Below are positions 50,646 to 57,140 of a DNA stretch of 57,140 nucleotides, one piece after another. A program made the translations under genes and the position numbers. Below the pieces are notes generated by a model. That model was given only the letters and a program-made list of their open reading frames with translations, searched no databases and was not told where the DNA came from. This DNA is from Kluyvera georgiana ATCC 51603 (lineage in GTDB: Bacteria > Pseudomonadota > Gammaproteobacteria > Enterobacterales > Enterobacteriaceae), in contig NZ_LXEU01000058.1 of the NCBI RefSeq assembly GCF_001654985.1, forward strand, positions 1 through 57,140, read 5' to 3'. Each line of letters starts with the position of its first letter. Within the stretch, counting starts at the first letter, position 1.

Positions 50646-52835
50646 TTAAGCCGTTTTCAGCTCACCAGCCGGGCGGGCTGGCTCAACCGGGGGATAATAC
50701 GCTTCGTTATGGCGCGCTTTGTCGCGCAGACCGGCCGGTACTTCGTACAGCGGGCCAAGGTGCTGATACTGCTGCGCCATATCGAGATACTTCGCGCTGC
50801 CGAGCGTATCCAGCCAGCGGAAAGCGCCGCCGTGGAACGGAGGGAAGCCCAGGCCGTAAACCAGCGCCATATCGGCTTCCGCCGGGCTGGCGATGATGCC
50901 TTCTTCCAGGCAACGCACCACTTCGTTGACCATCGGGATCATCATACGAGCAATAATCTCGTCGTCGCTGAAGTCGCGCTTCGGCTGGCTAACGTCGGCC
51001 AGCAGGCTGTCCACCGTGGCATCTTCTTCTTTCTTCGGCTTACCTTTGCTGTCCTCTTTATAGCGCCAGAAGCCCAGACCGTTTTTCTGACCGTAGCGGC
51101 TTGCTTCAAACAGCGCGTCGATAGCGTCGCGATAATCTTTCTGCATACGCTGCGGGAAACCGGCCGCCATCACCGCCTGCGCGTGGTGGGCGGTATCAAT
51201 ACCGACCACGTCGAGCAGATAGGCCGGACCCATCGGCCAACCGAACTGTTTCTCCATTACCTTATCAACCTTGCGGAAGTCCGCGCCGTCGCGCAGCAGC
51301 TGGCTGAAGCCAGCAAAGTACGGGAACAGGACGCGGTTGACGAAGAAACCGGGGCAGTCGTTGACCACGATCGGCGTTTTGCCCATCTTGCTCGCCCAGG
51401 CGACGACTTTCGCAATGGTGCTATCTGAGGTTTTCTTGCCGCGGATGATCTCAACCAGCGGCATACGGTGCACCGGGTTAAAGAAGTGCATACCGCAGAA
51501 GTTTTCCGGGCGTTCCAGCGCATCGGCCAGCTCGCCGATGGGAATGGTCGAGGTGTTAGAAGCCAGCACGGTATCCGGGCGCACCTTCTGCTCGGTTTCT
51601 GCCAGCACCGCTTTCTTGACCTTCGGGTTTTCCACGACGGCTTCAACAACCACGTCAACGCGATCAAAACCGGCGTAATCCAGCGTCGGCTGAATGGTGG
51701 AGATCACTCCGGCCAGCTTCAGACCGTCGATTTTGCCGCGCTCCAGCTGTTTGTTGAGCAGCTTGCTGGCTTCCGTCATTCCGAGAGTCAGCGATTTTTC
51801 ATTGATATCCTTCATGATCACCGGCACGCCCTTCCAGGCGGACTGGTAAGCGATCCCGCCACCCATGATGCCCGCGCCAAGCACGGCAGCATGTTTCGGC
51901 GGTTCGGTGTTTTTGGTCAGTTTCTTTGCCTGACCTTTTACGTATTGGTCGTTGAGGAAAATGCCGACCAGCGCACGGGCTTCATTAGAATGGGCCAGTG
52001 GAACAAAACTTTTGTTTTCCAGATTCAGCGCTTCTTCACGGCCAAAGCGGGCTGCCGCTTCGATGGTTTTCACCGCCGTGATCGGCGCCGGATAGTGTTT
52101 ACCCGCGGTCTGCATCACCATGCCTTTTGCAATGGTGAAGCTCATGGTGGCTTCAATTTTGCTGAGTTTGAGCGGTTCCAGTTTCGGCTGGCGTTTCGCT
52201 TTCCAGTCGAGGTCGCCGTTAATCGCCTGACGCAGGACCGCCAGCGCACCGTCGAACAGTTTTTCCTGTTTGACGATGCCGTCGACCAGACCGATTTTCA
52301 GCGCTTGTTCGGCACCGACGTCTTTACCGGCGGCGATGATTTCCAGCGCGCTGTCGGCGCCCAACAGACGCGGTAGACGAACGGATCCGCCAAAGCCTGG
52401 CATAATGCCCAGCTTGGTTTCCGGAAGGCCGATGCGCAGGTCCGGCGTGGCCAGACGGTAGTCGGTCGCCAGTACGCATTCGCAGCCGCCACCCAGCGCA
52501 TAGCCGTTAACGGCGGAAATCGTCGGGACCGGCAGATCTTCCAGACGGTTAAACACGCTGTTGGCGAAATGCAGCCACTGGCTGAACTGTTCTTCTGGTA
52601 CCAGGAACAGCGAAAGGAATTCGGTGATATCCGCGCCGACAATAAAGGCCGCCTTTTCAGAGCGCAGCAGCAGCCCCTTCAGCTCTTTTTGTTTTTCGAG
52701 GACGTCGAGCGCCTGGCCGAGGCTGGCTACGGTTGCGGTATCTAACTTGTTAACTGAGCCAGGGGCATCGAACACCAGTTCGGCAATGCCATCTTCCAGC
52801 CAGTTGAGGTACAGGGTGTCGCCTTTGTAGAGCAT
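50646..52835 (-). CDS. fadB: Fatty-acid oxidation complex alpha subunit
   Basis: 729 aa from ATG 52835 ([16 protein letters not shown]), as in E. coli; the open frame extends 12 codons further. Multifunctional: the N-terminal crotonase domain (about 1-190, with [19 protein letters not shown] and [15 protein letters not shown]) is an enoyl-CoA hydratase/isomerase. The central Rossmann domain ([19 protein letters not shown], from about 310) is a 3-hydroxyacyl-CoA dehydrogenase, followed by its C-terminal helical domains. Induced by long-chain acyl-CoA through FadR. Confidence 0.98.
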   Translation of the reverse strand: MLYKGDTLYLNWLEDGIAELVFDAPGSVNKLDTATVASLGQALDVLEKQKELKGLLLRSEKAAFIVGADITEFLSLFLVPEEQFSQWLHFANSVFNRLEDLPVPTISAVNGYALGGGCECVLATDYRLATPDLRIGLPETKLGIMPGFGGSVRLPRLLGADSALEIIAAGKDVGAEQALKIGLVDGIVKQEKLFDGALAVLRQAINGDLDWKAKRQPKLEPLKLSKIEATMSFTIAKGMVMQTAGKHYPAPITAVKTIEAAARFGREEALNLENKSFVPLAHSNEARALVGIFLNDQYVKGQAKKLTKNTEPPKHAAVLGAGIMGGGIAYQSAWKGVPVIMKDINEKSLTLGMTEASKLLNKQLERGKIDGLKLAGVISTIQPTLDYAGFDRVDVVVEAVVENPKVKKAVLAETEQKVRPDTVLASNTSTIPIGELADALERPENFCGMHFFNPVHRMPLVEIIRGKKTSDSTIAKVVAWASKMGKTPIVVNDCPGFFVNRVLFPYFAGFSQLLRDGADFRKVDKVMEKQFGWPMGPAYLLDVVGIDTAHHAQAVMAAGFPQRMQKDYRDAIDALFEASRYGQKNGLGFWRYKEDSKGKPKKEEDATVDSLLADVSQPKRDFSDDEIIARMMIPMVNEVVRCLEEGIIASPAEADMALVYGLGFPPFHGGAFRWLDTLGSAKYLDMAQQYQHLGPLYEVPAGLRDKARHNEAYYPPVEPARPAGELKTA

Positions 52836-52861
52836 GTCAGTCTCCTGAATCAAGCAATATG

Positions 52862-52878
52862 ATCTGGTCATACCAGAT
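52862..52878 (-). promoter_or_regulatory. FadR operator of fadBA
   Basis: ATCTGGT-CAT-ACCAGAT is a perfect 7-bp palindrome with the FadR consensus core CTGGT...ACCAG, about 25 bp upstream of fadB. E. coli fadB has the near-identical ATCTGGT-ACG-ACCAGAT. A weaker half-matching copy CTGGTCGGATC lies at 52934-52944. Confidence 0.9.
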
Positions 52879-53026
52879 AAGCTCGAGTGTGTATTTTGTG
52901 TTAAATAAATGCAAATGAGTCTTTAAATATTTGCTGGTCGGATCACGTCCGGGGGAAATCACGCAGGATCAGTGAGGTGTGCTACTATGCGGGGACTAAA
53001 GGGCAATAAATTCAGAAGGGTAAATA

Positions 53027-54358
53027 ATGGAATCACTGGCCGCACTTTATAAAAATCATATTGTTACCTTACAAGAGCGGGCGCGTAACGCACTCGAGCG
53101 TTTTAAGCTTGATGCGCTGCTTATCCACTCTGGCGAGCTGATGAATGTTTTTCTGGATGACCACGCGTACCCGTTCAAGGTTAACCCGCAGTTTAAAGCC
53201 TGGGTGCCGGTGACTCAGGTACCTAACTGCTGGCTGCTGGTGGATGGCGTCAATAAACCTAAGCTGTGGTTCTACCTGCCGGTAGATTACTGGCACAACG
53301 TTGAACCCCTGCCGACCTCATTCTGGACGGAGGATGTTGAAGTTATCGCACTGCCGAAAGCAGACGGTATCGGCAGCCAGCTGCCCGCTGCCCGCGGCAA
53401 TATCGGCTATATCGGTCCGGTTCCGGAGCGTGCGCTGGGTCTTGGCATTGCGGCGAACAATATCAACCCAAAAGGGGTTATTGATTACCTGCACTACTAT
53501 CGCTCCTATAAAACGGATTACGAACTGGCGTGCATGCGCGAAGCGCAGAAGATGGCGGTGAATGGCCACCGTGCCGCGGAAGAAGCGTTCCGTTCCGGCA
53601 TGAGCGAGTTTGATATCAACCAGGCCTATCTGACCGCCACCGGCCACCGTGATACCGATGTCCCGTACGGCAACATCGTGGCGCTGAACGAACATGCGGC
53701 CGTGCTGCACTACACCAAGCTGGATCACCGCGCGCCATCCGAAATGCGCAGCTTCCTGCTGGACGCCGGGGCGGAGTATAACGGCTACGCGGCTGACCTG
53801 ACCCGTACCTGGGCGGCGCACAGCGATAACGACTACGCGCACCTGGTAAAAGACGTTAACGCCGAGCAACTGGCGCTGATCGCCACCATAAAAGCGGGGA
53901 CGAGCTATGTGGATTACCATATTCAGTTCCATCAGCGCATTGCCAAACTGCTGCGTAAACATCAGATCGTCACCGACATGAGTGAAGAAGCCATGGTCGA
54001 CAACGATCTGACCGGGCCATTTATGCCACACGGCATTGGTCACCCACTAGGTCTGCAGGTACATGATGTTGCGGGCTTTATGCAGGATGATAGCGGTACG
54101 CACCTGGCAGCGCCGTCTAAATATCCGTATCTGCGCTGCACCCGAGTGCTGGAGCCGCGTATGGTGCTGACCATTGAGCCGGGTATCTACTTCATTGAAT
54201 CTCTGCTTGCGCCGTGGCGCGAAGGCCAGTTCAGCAAGCACTTCAATTGGCAGAAAATCGAAGCGCTGAAGCCGTTTGGCGGCATTCGTATTGAAGATAA
54301 CGTGGTGATCCACGAGAACAATATCGAAAATATGACGCGTGACCTGAAGCTGGCGTAA
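53027..54358 (+). CDS. pepQ: Xaa-Pro dipeptidase
   Basis: 443 aa, as in E. coli. Cleaves dipeptides with C-terminal proline. Pita-bread metallopeptidase: the two metal sites are formed by Asp residues in [19 protein letters not shown], His in [16 protein letters not shown], Glu in [10 protein letters not shown] and Glu in [10 protein letters not shown]. Divergent from fadB. Its stop codon overlaps the yigZ ATG by one base. Confidence 0.97.
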   Translation: MESLAALYKNHIVTLQERARNALERFKLDALLIHSGELMNVFLDDHAYPFKVNPQFKAWVPVTQVPNCWLLVDGVNKPKLWFYLPVDYWHNVEPLPTSFWTEDVEVIALPKADGIGSQLPAARGNIGYIGPVPERALGLGIAANNINPKGVIDYLHYYRSYKTDYELACMREAQKMAVNGHRAAEEAFRSGMSEFDINQAYLTATGHRDTDVPYGNIVALNEHAAVLHYTKLDHRAPSEMRSFLLDAGAEYNGYAADLTRTWAAHSDNDYAHLVKDVNAEQLALIATIKAGTSYVDYHIQFHQRIAKLLRKHQIVTDMSEEAMVDNDLTGPFMPHGIGHPLGLQVHDVAGFMQDDSGTHLAAPSKYPYLRCTRVLEPRMVLTIEPGIYFIESLLAPWREGQFSKHFNWQKIEALKPFGGIRIEDNVVIHENNIENMTRDLKLA

Positions 54359-54972
54359 TGGAAAGCTGGCGAATACCGGCGGAGCCGGTCACCTTCGTTG
54401 AAGAGATCAAGAAGAGCCGTTTTATCACCCTGTTGGCGCATACCGACGGGGTGGAAGCGGCCAAAGCGTTCGTCGAGTCGGTTCGCGCTGAACACCCGGA
54501 TGCCCGTCACCATTGCGTGGCGTGGGTAGCGGGTAGGCCGGACGACTCGCAGCAACTGGGTTTCTCTGATGACGGTGAACCGGCGGGTACGGCCGGTAAA
54601 CCGATGCTCGCTCAGCTGATGGGCAGCGGCATTGGTGAAATTACCGCCGTAGTGGTGCGCTACTACGGCGGTATCTTATTGGGTACCGGTGGGTTGGTGA
54701 AAGCCTATGGCGGCGGGGTGCAGCAGGCGCTGAATCTGCTGGCGACAGAGATCAAGGTGCCGTTAACCGAATATACTCTGTTATGCGAATACGGACAGTT
54801 GGCGGGCGTTGAGGGGCTGGTGGAGCAATATGCGGGACAGATAGTCGACAGCGACTATCAGGCCTCGGTACAGCTTCGCGTGGCGCTTCCGCAGGCGAAA
54901 GTGGCGGATTTTTCCGCAAGGCTGGCCGATTTTAGCCGTGGTTCATTGCATTTGTTAGCGATTGACGAATAA
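54358..54972 (+). CDS. yigZ: YigZ, IMPACT/UPF0029 family protein
   Basis: 204 aa, as in E. coli. Two domains: the N-terminal UPF0029/IMPACT fold (ARHHCVAWVAGRPDDSQQLGFSDDGEPAGTAGKPML, VVVRYYGGILLGTGGLVKAY) and a ferredoxin-like C-terminal domain (DUF1949). Cellular function is not established; related eukaryotic IMPACT proteins bind GCN1. ATG overlaps the pepQ TAA. Confidence 0.95.
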   Translation: MESWRIPAEPVTFVEEIKKSRFITLLAHTDGVEAAKAFVESVRAEHPDARHHCVAWVAGRPDDSQQLGFSDDGEPAGTAGKPMLAQLMGSGIGEITAVVVRYYGGILLGTGGLVKAYGGGVQQALNLLATEIKVPLTEYTLLCEYGQLAGVEGLVEQYAGQIVDSDYQASVQLRVALPQAKVADFSARLADFSRGSLHLLAIDE

Positions 54973-55014
54973 TCCCCCTCCTGACTTTATTGATTATCAA
55001 AGGACGCGCCGGAC

Positions 55015-56466
55015 ATGCAGTTTCGTGCCATTACTCGAATTGTTGGACTTCTGGTCATCTTATTCTCGGGGACAATGATCCTGCCGGGATTAGTGGCTTT
55101 GATTTACCGCGATGGCGCCGGGCGCGCATTTACCCAGACCTTTTTCGTCGCGCTGGTGATTGGTTCCCTGCTGTGGTGGCCAAACCGTCGTGAAAAACGC
55201 GAGCTGAAATCACGCGAAGGCTTTCTGATTGTCGTTCTGTTCTGGACGGTGCTGGGCAGCGTGGGTGCGCTGCCGTTTATCTTCTCCGAGCAGCCGAACC
55301 TGACGGTGACCGATGCGTTCTTTGAATCGTTCTCTGGCTTAACCACCACCGGGGCGACCACGCTGGTGGGGCTGGATTCATTACCTCACGCGATACTCTT
55401 CTACCGGCAAATGCTGCAATGGTTCGGCGGGATGGGGATCATTGTGCTGGCGGTGGCAATTCTGCCTATCCTCGGGGTCGGGGGGATGCAGCTCTACAGA
55501 GCAGAAATGCCCGGGCCGCTAAAAGACAACAAGATGCGCCCGCGTATCGCTGAAACGGCGAAAACCCTGTGGCTTATCTATGTTCTGTTGACCGTAGCCT
55601 GCGCGCTGGCGCTGTGGTTTGCCGGGATGCCGGCGTTTGATGCGATCGGCCACAGTTTTGCCACTATCGCGATCGGCGGCTTCTCGACGCATGATGCCAG
55701 CGTGGGTTTCTTTGATAGTCCGACGATTAACACCATTATTGCTATCTTCCTGCTGATCTCTGGCTGTAACTACGGCCTGCACTTCTCTTTATTAAGCGGG
55801 CGTAGTCTGAAGGTGTACTGGCGCGACCCGGAATTCCGTATGTTTATCGGCGTGCAGCTGACGCTGGTGGTGATCTGTACGCTGGTGCTGTGGTTCCATA
55901 ATATCTATGCTTCGGCGGTGACAACGCTCAACCAGGCCTTCTTCCAGGTGGTGTCGATGGCGACCACCGCCGGCTTTACGACCGACAGTATCGCGCGCTG
56001 GCCGCTGTTCCTACCGGTTCTTCTTTTATGCTCTGCATTTATTGGTGGCTGTGCCGGTTCAACCGGTGGTGGCCTGAAGGTGATTCGTATTCTGCTGCTG
56101 TTCAAGCAGGGGAACCGAGAACTTAAGCGCCTTGTTCACCCGAACGCGGTCTACAGTATTAAGCTGGGCAACCGTGCGCTGCCGGAACGTATTCTTGAGG
56201 CGGTATGGGGATTCTTCTCCGCCTATGCGCTGGTCTTCATTATTAGCATGCTGGCGATCATCGCCACCGGCGTCGACGATTTCTCGGCGTTTGCTTCCGT
56301 GGTGGCGACGCTGAATAACCTGGGGCCAGGGCTGGGCGTGGTGGCAGATAACTTTGCTAGCATGAACCCGGTGGCGAAGTGGATCCTGATCGCGAACATG
56401 CTGTTTGGTCGTCTGGAAGTCTTTACGCTGCTGGTGCTGTTTACCCCAACATTCTGGCGCGAATAA
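55015..56466 (+). CDS. trkH: TrkH, potassium uptake membrane subunit
   Basis: 483 aa, as in E. coli. Four repeated M1-P-M2 units make the K+ pore; selectivity loops include GLTTTGATTL, AIGGFSTHD, ATTAGFTTDS and the last NNLGPGLG. GGCAGSTGGGLKVIRI follows the third filter as the gating-loop region. Works with TrkA. Lies between yigZ and hemG on the same strand; 12 bp before hemG. Confidence 0.98.
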   Translation: MQFRAITRIVGLLVILFSGTMILPGLVALIYRDGAGRAFTQTFFVALVIGSLLWWPNRREKRELKSREGFLIVVLFWTVLGSVGALPFIFSEQPNLTVTDAFFESFSGLTTTGATTLVGLDSLPHAILFYRQMLQWFGGMGIIVLAVAILPILGVGGMQLYRAEMPGPLKDNKMRPRIAETAKTLWLIYVLLTVACALALWFAGMPAFDAIGHSFATIAIGGFSTHDASVGFFDSPTINTIIAIFLLISGCNYGLHFSLLSGRSLKVYWRDPEFRMFIGVQLTLVVICTLVLWFHNIYASAVTTLNQAFFQVVSMATTAGFTTDSIARWPLFLPVLLLCSAFIGGCAGSTGGGLKVIRILLLFKQGNRELKRLVHPNAVYSIKLGNRALPERILEAVWGFFSAYALVFIISMLAIIATGVDDFSAFASVVATLNNLGPGLGVVADNFASMNPVAKWILIANMLFGRLEVFTLLVLFTPTFWRE

Positions 56467-56478
56467 CAGGAGTCGGCG

Positions 56479-57012
56479 TTGAAAACATTAATGCTCTTTT
56501 CTACCCGTGATGGGCAGACGCGTGAAATTGCTGCTTATCTCTGTTCGCAGCTCAGCGAGCTGGATGTCGAGACGGCAATGGTGGATCTGAATCGGACGGA
56601 CAATGTGGACTGGACGCAGTACGATCGCGTGATTATCGGTGCGTCTATTCGCTATGGGCATTTCCATCCGGCCCTTGATCGTTTCGTGAAAAAACATGCG
56701 GCGGCGCTGCAGGCGATACCGAGTGCGTTCTTTGCGGTAAACCTGGTGGCGCGCAAGCCGGAGAAGCGTTCACCGCAGACGAACAGCTATACGCGCAAGT
56801 TCCTGCTGCGCTCGCCATGGCAACCGGATGCCTGCGCGGTCTTTGCCGGGGCGCTACGTTATCCACGCTACGGCTGGTTCGATCGCTTTATGATTCGTTT
56901 AATTATGAAGATGACCGGTGGTGAAACGGATACCAGTAAAGAAGTGGTTTATACCGATTGGGGGCAGGTGGCCGATTTCGCCAAAGAAATCGTGCAACTT
57001 TCGCACAAATAG
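56479..57012 (+). CDS. hemG: Protoporphyrinogen oxidase, flavodoxin type
   Basis: 177 aa, TTG start at 56479 with AGGAG seven bases upstream; E. coli HemG is 181 aa, the C-terminus being shorter here. Flavodoxin-like: FMN phosphate loop [11 protein letters not shown] (8-18), [21 protein letters not shown] and [22 protein letters not shown], the long inserted loop specific to HemG. Oxidises protoporphyrinogen IX, passing electrons to the quinone pool. It is far from the hemCDXY operon, next to an rRNA operon. Confidence 0.96.
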   Translation: MKTLMLFSTRDGQTREIAAYLCSQLSELDVETAMVDLNRTDNVDWTQYDRVIIGASIRYGHFHPALDRFVKKHAAALQAIPSAFFAVNLVARKPEKRSPQTNSYTRKFLLRSPWQPDACAVFAGALRYPRYGWFDRFMIRLIMKMTGGETDTSKEVVYTDWGQVADFAKEIVQLSHK

Positions 57013-57048
57013 GGTGTGAATTCGGCATGTTGCCTGGAAAGTGAGCGA

Positions 57049-57108
57049 GCAAAAGTTTTTTTTATATTTCTGCTTGCGGGTTCTCAATTTCTCCCTATAA
57101 TGCGGCCC
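57049..57108 (+). promoter_or_regulatory. rRNA operon P1 promoter with UP element
   Basis: TTGCGG (57074-57079), 16-bp spacer, perfect TATAAT (57096-57101), GC-rich discriminator GCGGCCCC, predicted +1 near 57108. The AT-rich tract AAAAGTTTTTTTTATATTTC at 57051-57070 is at the UP-element position. The downstream CACTGACACGGAACAACGGCAAAC is the rrn P1 transcript start as in E. coli rrnA, which also follows hemG. P2 and the 16S gene lie beyond the window. Confidence 0.9.
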
Positions 57109-57140
57109 CACTGACACGGAACAACGGCAAACAAGCCGCC

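Noticed and set aside
51468-52376. 302-codon plus-strand frame inside fadB
   Set aside because: Antisense to conserved fadB; composition of a shadow frame.

Overview
The window is chromosomal backbone of a member of the Enterobacteriaceae. Gene content, order and orientation follow the Escherichia coli segment that runs from hemY to hemG and into an rRNA operon. The proteins are close to their E. coli K-12 counterparts as I remember them, but the DNA is more GC-rich by eye, and two loci differ from K-12. The genus cannot be fixed from the sequence alone; Enterobacter, Lelliottia, Leclercia and Citrobacter relatives are all possible.

Layout. 1-4.5 kb: haem genes hemC-hemD-hemX-hemY on the minus strand, divergent from cyaA. 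4.5-13.3 kb: cyaA, a REP pair, cyaY, then lptM-dapF-yigA-xerC-yigB-uvrD, with a LexA box and leader hairpin before uvrD. 13.3-19.7 kb: corA with a corL-type leader, rarD, yigI, pldA, recQ, rhtC. 19.8-26.5 kb: rhtB, pldB-yigL, yigM, metR and metE with MetR/MetJ-type sites. 26.6-28.5 kb: a GH1 6-phospho-beta-glucosidase gene preceded by an eroded PTS EIIA remnant. 28.5-40.5 kb: ysgA, udp, rmuC, ubiE-ubiJ-ubiB, tatABC, tatD, rfaH, ubiD, fre; a 127-bp ERIC element lies in the tatA leader. 49.5-57.1 kb: fadBA, pepQ-yigZ-trkH-hemG, and finally an rrn P1-type promoter whose 16S gene lies beyond the end.

The non-backbone part is 40.56-49.35 kb, between fre and fadA, which are nearly adjacent in E. 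coli. A five-gene minus-strand operon encodes, in order of transcription, an FAD-dependent oxidoreductase, an ion-transporter-superfamily permease, a HyuA-type (hydantoinase/oxoprolinase) protein, a small HExxH protein and a heparinase II/III-type lyase. A LacI-family regulator is transcribed divergently. The genes are tightly packed with coupled starts. The control region has a good CRP site placed as for a class II promoter, repeated AT-rich candidate operators, and a palindrome near the regulator's own start. No gene has an evident signal peptide, which suggests import of a compound by the permease and cytoplasmic breakdown. The substrate is unknown, and this is the best candidate for an undescribed pathway.

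Most other genes are housekeeping: haem and ubiquinone synthesis, cAMP, DNA repair, Tat export, fatty-acid beta-oxidation, methionine synthesis, and Mg2+ and K+ transport. I saw no tRNA, CRISPR array, integrase, transposase or prophage gene.
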